Shown: piece by piece, positions 23,625 to 34,533 of the stretch
Numbering within the stretch: position 1 is the stretch's first letter
How the letters are laid out: each line of letters opens with the position of its first letter
Assembly: GCF_018320785.1 (NCBI RefSeq)
Contig: NW_024571684.1
Coordinates: 1-64,000 of the forward strand
From: Cheilinus undulatus
Taxonomy: Eukaryota; Chordata; Actinopteri; Labriformes; Labridae
Direction of reading: 5' to 3'
Length of the DNA stretch: 64,000 nucleotides
Notes under the pieces: model-generated
Seen by the model: the letters and a program-made list of their open reading frames with translations, nothing else
What the model was told of the DNA's origin: nothing
Databases searched by the model: none
Translations under genes and position numbers: made by a program

Positions 23625-24113
23625 TTACTGTTTCTTTTTGGATGCAAAATTCTCATTGTTACATTTTCTCCGAATCACTGCTCTCACATCAGACACATTT
23701 GTTCCTGGAAATTCAGCAATGACTGTATCTGTATAAAAATAGAAAAGAACAAATAAAATGGTATTACAAATCATGCTTTTCCAGAGTTATCACTTTAGTG
23801 AGAAGGGAGTGTACATGAGGACAACCTGAAACATGTTGCTTCTGGCCATGGCCAAGGCAAGGGTGGAGGCATACAAACAAAGTGAACATAAGGAAAAATA
23901 GATATAACCAATACTTACCAACAAGGGCTCTCAGCTTTTTCAGATGTAGCTGTTCTTTCGCTGTTCCAGTAGGCGCTGAGGAGTTGAGGATGCCAACACA
24001 TCCCGCCCAAAGATGAGCACAGCTAATTCCTGTGTGAACAGGGACATTCTTGTTCGGTTTAGTCTTCAGAAACATCTTTTGCTGACCTGCACCCCTGTGT
24101 TGCCCAGGAAAAT
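23625..24113 (-). CDS. last two coding exons of an unrecognised gene
   Basis: The minus-strand exon 24113-23919 (195 nt) has acceptor ctggacacag and a perfect donor GTAAGTAT. It joins in phase to 23728-23625 (104 nt, acceptor tttttatacag), ending in TAA. The encoded C-terminus contains KMFLKTKPNKNVPVHTGISC, AHLWAGCVGILNSSAPTG, an amphipathic LHLKKLRALVDTVIAEFPG that spans the splice, and a basic end with RAVIRRKCNNENFASKKKQ. The 'VDTVIAEFPGT...VRAVIRRKC' pattern faintly recalls BEN-type C-termini, but I would not assign a family. Upstream exons were not found with confidence. The gene could be real, or a fragment left among transposons; intact splice signals and frame favour the first. Confidence 0.6.
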
Positions 24114-24194
24114 CTGTGTCCAGGAAATAAAATGTGTCAGTTATTACAAATGGCATTAGGAATATGCTTCTGGAATGTATTTCTTTAAAGACAA

Positions 24195-24470
24195 AGCTGA
24201 AATACACTGCTTTCCACATTATTAAGCAAATGACATTTTTCTCTTATTTTCCTAAATATTAATGCAAATGACCAAATTTTTTCAAGTCAGCCCTTAGAGC
24301 ATAATTCAAATGTTTTTGAACAAACTTCATAATGATAACCATTATTTTTTTTTAATTAAAACCTCAAAATGCACTGTTCCACATTATTATGCAAAACAGA
24401 GTTTTACAAGATTTTATAGGTTGTAAAGAACTGAAAACGGTTATTTGTTGCATTTGCAGCATTAGGAGGT
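24195..24470. repeat. interspersed repeat, two 'ccacattatta(t/a)gcaaa' boxes
   Basis: The boxes at about 24213 and 24389 read tccacattattaagcaaatg and tccacattattatgcaaaac. I remember this wording from repeated fish DNA but cannot place the ends or class. Confidence 0.4.
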
Positions 24471-24937
24471 CATATTTACTGAAATCAAAGCTATTTCAAT
24501 CAAAAAAGTGGTGTATAGAACGCCAAATTTTAGTAAAGCAAGGCGTCTTCAATTAAATAAAGTATAATTTCTGAACAGCTGTATGCTGAAATGGAAAATA
24601 TAGTTTCTATCAAATACAGTACGTGCAAAATGTGGGTCGAGACTACAGAGAAAAGGAGTGTCATATTCAAATGACATGGCACTTTATTTTTCACTTTTGA
24701 TAATATTGAGTGAAATCAGACTGAACTGATTTTTTATTCTTGTAAGACATGGTTTGCCTGGTCGACACCTAGAAAACTTTCTACAACACAATGATAAACT
24801 GTAAATACAGTCCTTATATATCTGTAATATTTCAAGAATAGCTGTCAGACAAAATTCAAATTAACAGGTTTTTTAATAACATTAGCCAGTGCTGCAGTGC
24901 CTACAGCAAGAAACAAAACAGCAATTACCAGTCTTAA
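24471..24937. other. AT-rich spacer, nothing recognised
   Basis: No supported exon or element boundary; short frames only. Confidence 0.4.
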
Positions 24938-25972
24938 AAGGAACCCTGCATGATCAGACAAGTTCATGTTGTTGGATAGATATTTGCATCTCTCATATAC
25001 ATAATTAACTAAAAAACTCACAAGATATCTGCATTTTGAGTCATTTGGGTTTATAAATTCACCAGGAAACCGCCATGTTTTGGTCCCGTTTGGTCCACGC
25101 TGGCGCCGTGACGTCACAGTTCCGCGGTGATCCTATGCAGTAACCTGTTTCAGACTGGCAGCCAGTGTTAGGGCTGCATCTCAGAAACACAGCACGTCTC
25201 ACACAGAGGACTCTAAAATTAGAGGTCTCTTCTATATTATATTTGCACCATGAGCAGTTATCTGTCCATCTAGACAGGAAAATGATAAATACAGAGCCAT
25301 ATTTACCTTGTTGAAGCAAATATTTACGTCCACATGGGTAGAAAATTGTTTGAATCTGTTTCTTGATGAACCAGATGAAGGCCACGAGCTAAAATGCATC
25401 TGTTTAATAAAGTTGTTCCCTGAACATCTCTTCTTTATGAGGCTCTCTGTTTCCACATGGTTCAGGTAAAGATAAACACAATACGAAAGGACTTCCGGTT
25501 TGAGCCTTTCAAAGTAGAAGTCTGCTTTAGCATCTCTTTGGAGAAACTGTGATCTACGTACATAAGAATTTTATTTTGAAAAGCTCCCAGCACGCTTCCA
25601 CTATACACTCAATGTAGTCATTTGACAGAGGGTTACTAAGGTAAAACTTTAGGAATGACAGAGCTTTGACAGCAGGGAGACTAAACCAACACGCAGCAAA
25701 CTCATGTCAGCAACAGCTGCAAGCAGAAAAACCGTCTGAAAAACGATTACTGCTTAGCAACAGAGGAGCGCTGTGGAACCGTGACGTCATACTCCGTGAC
25801 ACGGATGAAAACATGGCGGTCTCCTGGTGAGTTTATGAGCTGAAATGTACTCAAAATGCAGATGAGTGGGATATTTAGTGAGTTTTTTAGTTTAATATAC
25901 ATTTGAGACATACAAATATCTATCCAACCAGATAAACTTGTCTGATCATGCAGGGTTCCTTTTAAAGGAGAC
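24938..25972. mobile_element. inverted-repeat element, arms about 185 bp
   Basis: The left arm (about 24938-25120) and right arm (about 25785-25972) are inverted copies sharing aaaaggaaccctgcatgatc, agacaagtt, ggatagatatttg, ctcaaaatgcaga(t), accaggaaaccgccatg and cgtgacgtca blocks. The interior of about 660 bp has no transposase frame. Target duplications were not identified. It is a non-autonomous DNA element of unknown class. Confidence 0.7.
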
Positions 25973-26303
25973 ACTGACTTTGTAAAAGTAAAAACTAGCC
26001 AACAAGGTAAAAATTCCTTGATGTTTTTACACACATCACATCTGCAGACATGAAGAGCATATGCACAAATAGTTCTGAGCAATCAATAATCAAGAGTTCT
26101 GCGTAAATGCTGGTATCACCTACGGAATAGTAAAAACTTTTATTATGGTCAGTTCACTCTTGTTCAATGTTCAATTTCACTCTTGTGAAATGATGACTTA
26201 TACTTATTTTTTTCACACTCTGCATGAAGTGAAAACAGCCACACAAAACAATGTATGATATGATTTAAATGCTCTACATATTTTCAGTAGACAGTACTTA
26301 GTA

Positions 26304-26752
26304 TCAGTATTTGCTCAGAGGCTGCATGAACTGTAGAGAAAACAAAACAGTAATGGGGAGCTGCTGGCACAGCAAGGGTTTTACTTTTACAGCAGAGTTG
26401 GATGATCTTGGCACTGATCGTACTTCAGATGCTTGAAAGCAAAGTCCCAGTGGCCACCACTGAAGAGTTGCACCTATATTTAAATAAAAACAACAGCAAA
26501 AGAAACAATACAAAAATCAGAAAATCTACAGAAACAAAGATAATAAGTTAAGAACAAAATGAAAAGCATAAAACATACCGTATATAGCATCTACTTTATT
26601 TCTGTCCAGTGGTCCAGTTTTGAATTTTGGGAGCATGTTCATTTTAAGAATATTTATATGACTGTAACGTGAGGGTTCAATATATGGTGAAAGATTCACT
26701 CTAAGTATGAAGAACAGCAGGATGGAGTCAGATAACTTTCTCAGCATCTGTT
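26304..26752 (-). other. possible exon pair, minus strand, unassigned
   Basis: A frame beginning MLRKLSDSILLFF after an ..aaaacag acceptor (ATG at 26747) runs to a donor-like gtatgt near 26580, with KFKTGPLDRNKVDAIY at its end. A second block after tttaaatatag (about 26474) can be read as ATLQWWPLGLCFQASEV or, in another frame, as VQLFSGGHWDFAFKHLKYDQ. These may belong to the minus-strand gene ending at 23625, but no frame is clearly preferred and no family is recognised. Confidence 0.25.
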
Positions 26753-26879
26753 TTTAATGGCAGCCACTTTCTCTCTGCTCCACAACAACTTTCCACTTCC
26801 TGGTTGCTTGTCACTTGTCCTGCAGTTGACAAATCAGAGATCAGAAGGGCTAAACTCTAAGTAAACATGATGGGATCTC

Positions 26880-27589
26880 CAGTGGCACATTCAACATTTT
26901 TACCACTTTTTAAGCAACATTTCACAATTGATATGCCCATTTTTGCCAGTTTCTGACTATTTCTGCCTCAGCTAACCATTTTGATGCCAGTTTATATCAA
27001 TTTTCATCTGATTTCACAAAATTTCCACCTATTTTTGACACTTTAATGCCATTTTAGCCATTTTTGAATCCCCTTTTACCACTTAATATGTTCATTTTTG
27101 ACATCTTAACCCATTTTTGCCATTTTTTGGGGGGGGGGTTATTTTTCCACTTTTATCCAATTATTGGCATTTCTTACCCATTTCTGCTACTTTTAAAATC
27201 TAATTCCACCACCTTTCCTGCCATTTTTTGTCATTATTAACCCATTTTAGCTATTTTTAACATATTTTAATTCTGTTTTTAACAATAGGATTTACATTTT
27301 TAAGAGGGCTACTTACTACACAGATGAATTAAAATCGCAGAGTAGTTATTATTCAGGTTAAATATAAAATACCACAGCTTAACTTTACAATGGACCATGA
27401 TTTTGCTGGCTCCCAGTTTGGCTGGGCCCCAGAAAGCTCTCCCATTCCCCCCCCTCATGGACGGCCTCGTCTCCACATGACCATCTTGAATGTTCATGGC
27501 TGTTCAACCACCTTCAGGTCCAGTGGGGGTCCCCGGTCTCTGGCTCCTTTATTTTGGGGGTCACGGGTTGAAAAGGTTGAGACCTCCTG
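26880..27589 (+). mobile_element. hAT-type element, family A, decayed left end
   Basis: The right end (about 27390-27589) closely matches that of 30737-31793: cagtttggctgggcccc, ctcatggacggcc, tccacatgac, ttattttgggggtc and the terminal gttgagacctcctg. The left part is a run of degenerate (tttttgcca)(ttttaaccca)-like units. The left end near 26880 is only weakly similar to the terminus and no matching 8-bp flank was found. Confidence 0.65.
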
Positions 27590-28074
27590 GTTTAAACTAA
27601 TTTTGTTTGTTAATATTTATGAAATTTCTTCATGATTTTAAACCAAACACACATAAAAGTATAAATAAGTAATTTTCAATTAGAAATCCTGCAGGAGTTT
27701 TTCACCTGGTTGAGTTTGTGGTTTTGAACGTCTGCACAATATTTGAGTGAAGCTGGCGTCCGTCTGTAATATTCACTGATTGTTGTAATTTAATTTAATG
27801 ACCACCAGATGGAGACAAAGCACCAATGAATAAGACCAACAGGTCTGAGTTCAGCAGAATTAATGGTTGTGGTTTAGGGAGGTCAAAGTGTCACACAGAA
27901 GATCTCAGGGTCAGAGATGCTGCCTCAGTCACTGCTGTTTACAGGAACAATACGTCAGTGCAGCCGCCATCTTGGAGAGGGCCAGCTGTTGTTTTTGTTG
28001 AATGTTTAAAAAGAAAGTATTCTCTCTTCTTTCCTCTCTTCACCAAAGACTATTGACATTGACATGATCTGGAG
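27590..28074. other. spacer, nothing recognised
   Basis: No supported exon. It has a single (ccgccatcttgg) block at about 27965, a phrase that also occurs in the DNA elements elsewhere in this window. Confidence 0.4.
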
Positions 28075-28330
28075 GCTCAGGGACAGGATTGTTGACAGGC
28101 ACAGATCTAGGGAAGGCTACAAAAATCTGCAGCACTGAAGGTCCCCAAGAGAACAACCAGGACTCCTCCAAGAGCTGCTCACCCATCCAAACTGAGCAGT
28201 CAGTGAAGAAGAGCCTTAGTTAGAGAGGAGACCAAGAACCTGATGGTCCCAGACTGAGCTCCAGAGATCCTGTTCAGAGTTCCAGAAGGACCGCCATCCC
28301 TGCTGACCTCCACTGATCTGGGCTTGGTGA
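28075..28330 (+). pseudogene. Tc1-like transposase relic (N-terminal part)
   Basis: Across two frames this reads LRDRIVDRHRSREGYKN, then TRTPPRAAHPSKLSSQ, a stop, and RRALVREETKNLMV. The order and spacing match the paired helix-turn-helix region of Tc1-family transposases. Frameshifts and stops throughout show it is dead. The catalytic DDE part is not seen, and terminal inverted repeats were not identified. Confidence 0.7.
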
Positions 28331-28639
28331 GAGAGTGGCTGTGTGGAAGCCTCTCAGAAACCCTGACCCTGACCCAGCTCCACATGAAAGCTCTGCAGGC
28401 ACTTCCTTTGACCTCATAGCCTGGTGTGGCTCTGATATCACTGTCAGCTGAGTCCTTCTATAGAGAGCTGTGTGCTTTTCCAAACCATGTCCAATCAGTT
28501 TCATTTACCACAGGTGGATTTGGTTTGCATATGCCTTTAAACATCTGACCATTATGCTGTAATTTAGTGGGAAGAATGAGTTCGCATCCATGCAGCTGAT
28601 GCAGGCCTAGATAAAAGAAAAAGTGAAAGGGTCTAAAAC
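28331..28639. other. degraded DNA, possibly more Tc1 relic
   Basis: Continues from the Tc1 relic with no readable motif. No gene is supported. Confidence 0.35.
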
Positions 28640-28977
28640 TTTCTGAATCCATCCTCTACCTGTCCAAGGTTGGCTTGCAGCAGCAGGCAAGGTAAGTCAA
28701 ACCAGATGTTCCTCTCCCAAACATTTTCCAGCTCCTTTTGAGGGATTCTGACGCATTCCGAGGCCTGATGGGAAAAGTAATCCCTCCAGGAGATTCTGGG
28801 TCTGCCCTGGGTCTCCTCCAAGTTGGCATGGCCTGGTAGACCTCCACAGGGAGGCGACCATGAGGCATCCTGATCAGCTGCCCGAACCACCTCAACTGGC
28901 TCCTTTTGATGCAACAGAGCAGTGGCTCTACTTTGAGATACCTCTGGATGTCCGAGCTCCTCAGCCTGTCTCTAAGG
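28640..28977 (-). mobile_element. Rex3/RTE-like LINE C-terminal fragment, antisense
   Basis: On the minus strand the frame from 28977 reads CLRDRLRSSDIQRYLKVEPL, SQLRWFGQLIRMPHGRLP, WRRPRADPESP and SGLTYLACCCKP, the well-known tail of a fish LINE family. A second relic of the same family lies at 62780-63060 with the (GATG)n end I associate with Rex3. The upstream boundary coincides with the end of a hAT-type element at 28978. Confidence 0.75.
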
Positions 28978-29810
28978 CAGTGGTTTTCAACCTTTTCAGC
29001 CCGCAACCCCCAAAATAAAGGTGCCAGAGACCGGGGACCCCCACTGGAACTGAAGGTGGTTTAACAGCCAGGAACAGTCTAGAATAGTCATGTGGAGACA
29101 AGGCCGTCCATGAGGGGGATAAATGGGAGAGCTTTCTGGGGCCCAGCCAAACTGGGGCTCATGGAGGTCAGCAAAACCACAGTCCATTTTAAAGTTAAGC
29201 TGTGATACCCATACTTCATATTTAACCTGAATAATCACTCTTATCAAAGAAACTAATATAATTTTTAATCATTTGTGTAGTAAAAAGCCTTCTTAAAAAT
29301 GTAAAACCATTTTGTTGAACAAAAAAGAAGTGAAATGGTTTAAAAATTGCTACAATGGGTTAATAATGACAAAAATGGTGGAAAAGGTGGTGAAGTTTGA
29401 TTTTAAAAGTAGCAGAAATGCTTAAGAAATGGCAACAATGGGCATAAAAAGTGGTAAAAGGGAGTTAAAATGTGGCTGAAATGGCTTTAAATTTGCACAA
29501 ATGGGTGGAAATTTTATGAAATGGAATGAAACATTAGTATAAACTGGAAAAAAGAGTTAACTGAGAACGAAAAAATAGGCAGATATTGGCAGAAATTGGT
29601 TAAACTACCAAAATTGGGCATATTAAATGGTGAAATGTGGTTAAAATGGGAAAAAAAATGGGTGCTAAAAGTGGGTAAAAAAGGGTCTACAGAGGCAAAA
29701 TTAAGCTGAAGTGGCAAAAACAGGCAGAAAAAAAGTGGTGGAAAGAGTTTAAAACTGACAAAAAAAGGCATTAAATGGCAAAAATGTGCAGAGATAGGAA
29801 TGAGGGTCGG
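28978..29810 (-). mobile_element. hAT-type element, family A, antisense, one end missing
   Basis: Begins cagtggttttcaacctttt, the inverted right end of family A, followed by ccccaaaataaaggtgcc and the tccatgaggggg/catgtggagacaagg blocks in reverse. From about 29330 it consists of degenerate (aaaaatggcaaaa)-type units. The flank before it is ctctaagg. The other terminus is not recognisable near 29810, so this copy is truncated or rearranged. Confidence 0.65.
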
Positions 29811-30736
29811 GTTCATTGCAGACCAGGCAGCAGGCAAGGGTGGAGGCCCAGGCGTACTGGACCCCAGCAGCACAGACTGGTTTTTGGTTCTGTATTAGAA
29901 AGACCAGCAGAGCTAAAATGACAACAGATATCTTTGTCACGTTAAAAAACTCTCCACACCCCAGCCAAAACTTACATGATTTTAATTCCTTTTTTCCAGG
30001 ACCTTCAGGGCGTTGTTCACCAAATCAAGACACACAAAAACAATTTCTCTCCAAAGGACATCACATTCACAAACAGTTAACTCAGCCTGCAGTCACACAG
30101 AAACCCTAAACTCTGATGTTCAGACCTGATTTTAGTCTGTTCACACTATAATTTAAATGTTTCAGACTCCTTCATCCATTTCACTGGATTAATGGCCCAA
30201 TCATGGCTTAAAAATATTTCCATGTGTGCAGCTCAAACTGTCATAGAATAATAATAATAAAATCTGAGTGAAAAAGTCAGAATCAGATCACTTTGCCCTG
30301 CAGCTGTGTCCCAAAGGGTTAAATTTATTTCTGCCTACTCACAGAGTTAGTTTTCTATGCTGCCAGGACGTCTTCAGACCTCAGAGGATCTTCTTCAGAA
30401 CAATCAGAGTCTGGTCTGGTGTGTTTGTGTATTTACTGTGTGACTTTACAGTGCATACAGACATCTCCATATTTATACCACTGTCTTTATTCAAATGTTC
30501 ATTATAGTCATCATATTACTACTACACACAGCTGCAAACCAGGACACAAAACCAGAACCAACCTGTGGACCAGATCAGCTTGGTAATCTGTTTACTGCTG
30601 ATAAAAGTCTTTAGATTTTAAAGGCTTGGCTGAAACTTACATTTGCATGTTTGGATCATTTTAAATTGTTTATTCATGATTTTCTGATTTTCTGACCGCA
30701 GATAAAAATGTACAGACCCTGGCACATTGATTAAGT
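29811..30736. other. spacer, nothing recognised
   Basis: Mixed sequence with short frames only. No splice-supported exon or repeat boundary was found. Confidence 0.45.
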
Positions 30737-31793
30737 CAGGGGTTCTCAACATTGGGGTCAGGGCCCCATTGGGGGTTGCGAGACACTGAGAGGGGGTCTC
30801 CAGATTCCCTTAAAAAACTAAGAATATTTTTTGAATTCCACTCTTGCCACTTTACACCAATTTAGCCACATTTGAACCACTTTTCATCAATTTTTCCCCA
30901 CAAATTTTAACACTTATTTTGCCATTTTAAACTCTTTTTGCCACTTTTCTGCCTGTTTTTGCCACTTCTAAACCAATTTTTGCCATATAAGCCAAATGTT
31001 GCCTCTGTTGCCCTATAATTGCCACTATTAACTGCATTTGACCACTTTCTATGCACAATTTTCCCATTTTAACCACATTTCACTATCTGATATGCCCATT
31101 TTTTGCCATTTTGACCAACTTCTGCCAATATCTGGTTATTTTTTCTTTCTTTAGCACTTTTTTGCCCGTTTATATCGATGTTTCTTCCCGTTTCACCAGA
31201 TATCCACTCATTTTTGCCAATTTAAAGCCTTTTCAGCCACTTTTTAATCCCCTTTTACCACTATTTATGTCCATTTTAGCCACTGTAACCCATTTTTGCC
31301 TTTTGTCGGCTATTTTTTCCCATTCTTTTGTAATTTTTATAATTTTTGCCACCTCTAACATATTTATGCTACTTTTAAGATCCAACTGCACCACCTTTCC
31401 CTCCATTTTTTACCACTATTAACCCATTTTTTCAAATTTTAACCCATGTTAATTCTTTTATTTAACAGAATTATTTGAGAAGGCTTTATTCTACACACAT
31501 GATTAAAAATAGACTTGTTTGATTGATAAGAGTGGTTATTTTTTCAGGTTAAATATAAACTATGGATATCACAGCTTAACTTTACTGTAGACCATGGTTT
31601 TTAGACCTCCATGGTCCCAGTTTGGCTGGGCCCCTGAAAGCTCTCCCCTTTATGCTCCCTTATGGACGGCCTTGTCTCCACATGACTGTTCTACAATGTT
31701 CCTGGCTGTTCAACCATCTTCAGGTCCAGGGGGGTCCCGGTCTCTGCCACCTTTATTTTGGGGGTCCCAGGCTGAAAAGGTTGAGGGCCCCTG
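30737..31793 (+). mobile_element. hAT-type element, family A, complete, 8-bp TSD
   Basis: Ends caggggttctcaac and gttgagggcccctg are inverted copies. The flanks gattaagt (30729-30736) and gattcagt (31794-31801) match at 7 of 8 bases. Most of the interior (30835-31440) is degenerate tandem units of the tttttgccacttttaaccca kind; the last 250 bp is unique to the family. No transposase, so it would depend on one supplied elsewhere. Confidence 0.85.
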
Positions 31794-32157
31794 GATTCAG
31801 TGATGTACAAAGTGTTTGACTGTGACCCCAGCACGAGCCTCTGGCTCCATCTGGTGGACACTTCACATTAATGCGTGCTTTCAAGCATCAACATCTTCTG
31901 ACTTTTTCTCTCCACTTCTAGCCACCGCTGTGTCCTTAGACAAGACACTCAGCAATCACAGTGATCAGTTAGCTAAATAAAGGTTTAATGCTCTGATTAA
32001 TGAATGCTCTAATGTAAACATTTACTCTTATTAGAAGAGTGGCAGCATTATTTTACAGGCTCACCAGCACTGATACCTAATCAAAGTGTCTGACAGTCAC
32101 TTCAACGTCTGCTGCATCAGTCAGTTTGATCTTTTTCTCCAACCTTAGAGATCAGAC

Positions 32158-33388
32158 CAGTGATAGTCAACGCGTGGCTCTGCAGCCACATGTGGCTCTT
32201 CAGTGATGGTTTGTGGCTCTTTTATGTCTAAGTTTGAAACATTATTCCCCCAGAAAACCTTTATGAAAGGAAACTATGACCTCAGAAATTATCCATTACA
32301 ATCAGTTTGAATCTCCACATTAATGCAGTTGGCTTCAATTTTCAACCTTTATTTTTTTCTGTATATTTCCATTGCCCTTATTTGCATTTTGCAAATTTTG
32401 TAAAATTTTTGCCACTTTAAATCCATTTTTACTGCTTCTATCCCATTTTTGCCAAGTTTGTTGTCTCTCTGCTTCTTGCTATTTGCATTTTTTTTTGCCA
32501 CTTTTTGCCCATTTAAGCCATATTTTGCTATTAAATGCCACTGTTGTCAGTATTTTTGCCACTCTTTGCTGTTTTCTGACCATTTTCCCCATATTTTTGC
32601 CCATTTTAATCACTTTTACACAAATTTTTCACCATGTTTTTGCTGTTTTTTGACTATTTTTCCCACATTTTTGCCCATTCTAGTCACTTTTGCTCTCATT
32701 TTTTGCCACTGTTTTTGCTGTTTTTTGACTATTTTTCCCACATTTTTGCCCATTTTAGTCACTTTTGCTCTCATTTTTTGCCACTGTTTTTGCTGTTTTT
32801 TGGCCATTTTTGCCACCTGTAAATCATTTTTGGTAACTACTCACCCATTTTTACCACTATCTGCCATATTTAATTCATAATATAACTCAAATAACTCATT
32901 GGAGGATGGGGTGGAGAGAATGAAGAAGGTGGAGGCCATTGTGGGGAACATGGATCATCCACTTCATATCACCCTAAATGACTAAAAAAACAACAGTGGT
33001 GGACGGCTCCTCTCTCTTCGCTGCAGGACAGAAAGATATAGAAGATCTTTTATACATCAGCAATAAGACTATATAATTCTACCGTAAACAGATGAGACTC
33101 CAGACAGATGAATTTCCCTTTGGGGATAAAGTTATTGTATTGTATAGTATTGTATTATTCTATTTTACCACTTGCTCTCCCTGTCTTTCCACTTTTCCCC
33201 CACTTTTTGCCATTTAATGCCCCTTTCACCCCCTTTTTTCCGCTGTTTGACCATTATTTGCCACCTTGTACTTATATTTATTGCCATTTTAACCCATTTT
33301 TGCCACTTTCTACCACTTAGATTGTGGCTCTTCCAAAGGCATTTTTCAACAATGTGGCTCTTTGGTTGAGCAGGGTTGAGGAACGCTG
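32158..33388 (+). mobile_element. hAT-type element, family C, 8-bp TSD
   Basis: Starts cagtgatagtcaac and ends gttgaggaacgctg. The flanks gatcagac and gattagac match at 7 of 8. The subterminal regions are 'ggctc' rich (gccacatgtggctcttcag at the left, gtggctctttggttgag at the right). The interior is degenerate ttttgccact-type repeats, including a near-exact 105-bp tandem duplication at about 32640-32800. It encodes nothing. Confidence 0.85.
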
Positions 33389-34270
33389 GATTAGACGGTG
33401 ACAGTCCTCTCGTACCAGCCTGATATTGTCTTTCTTTGTTTCTGTGTCAAATGTCTGCCTGACATGACTGGCATCATTATCATTAGTACCATAAAGACCA
33501 ATGATTTCATTAGAAATGGAGATTCAGACGTAGGAGACATCCTTCAAAATAAAAGCACATAATAGACGCTTTACTTTAAAAAGTGTGTAAAACTGCCTGA
33601 TCAGCAAAAACTCCTGCGTAACATGTTTCTGCTTCTTAAATTTGGGATGTTACACACATCTGGTTCCTGATACTAAGTTTTTTCTACTTTCATCGGTGTT
33701 GTTAAGATTGAAATTTAGCCTTAAACTCCTGTCTGTCCATGGACGATCAGCGCTGTTTGCTCAATGCTGAAATAGTATTTGACTAATAACAGCTCAGTGT
33801 CATCTGCTCACACAGGGACACAACAAGAATTGAACCTCCTCATATGAGTGTGCTATTGTAACCCAGCTGCAGTTTCAGTAATCCATTTCTCATTTAATTT
33901 TCTTTGAATATAAACTTTGTCAGTTTAATTTTGATTTGATATATTTTATGTTGTATATAAAATGCCCTCTAAGCATCTACAGCTTTACATCACACTGCCT
34001 ACAGTGTGTCTATAAAGTCATCACAGATACACCCTGTAGGTGTATCAGAATCAACATGATTGCATTAGTTAGACATTACTTGAAACTAGCTCTTGCTGTA
34101 GTAACTCTGTAGGTCATGAAAGGCCTTAGTCGTGTTAGTAAGTCTGTCACATCTCTTATCACTGGACTACGGTAAACAACTGCCATGCAAACACAACTGT
34201 GTCCATTTAAGAAAGCATATAGTGTTATTCTTACTGTTTGGAACAACTTTAAGGACCTACAGCATTACTC
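33389..34270. other. spacer downstream of TXNL4A, nothing recognised
   Basis: No exon or element boundary is supported between the family C element and the TXNL4A poly-A signal. Confidence 0.5.
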
Positions 34271-34291
34271 TATATTAAATATGCAACCATC

Positions 34292-34297
34292 TTTATT
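34292..34297 (-). terminator. poly-A signal AATAAA for TXNL4A
   Basis: Minus-strand AATAAA, about 237 bp past the TXNL4A stop at 34536-34534. It is a plausible single 3' end with a short 3' UTR. Confidence 0.6.
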
Positions 34298-34533
34298 ACA
34301 CCATTTCAACACTGAGTTTAAAACAACTAAATATGTTCACACACATTTATAAATGGCACAATGCAATACAACAATGATCGATGAATAAAAAGAACACTGT
34401 CATGTTGCACTGGATGCCTGGAAAACAAGCATGTAAAAAGAATAGAAAAGCTTCCTTGCTTCCTGCATGTTTAGTCTCTGTTGCGTCACAAATATGAAGA
34501 AAAAGATGAAAACTGGAGAGGAAGAAAAAAAAA

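Noticed and set aside
32449..32880. 143-codon Phe/Cys/His-rich frame
   Set aside because: Made of the degenerate ttttgccac repeats inside a hAT-type element; low complexity, not a zinc-finger gene.
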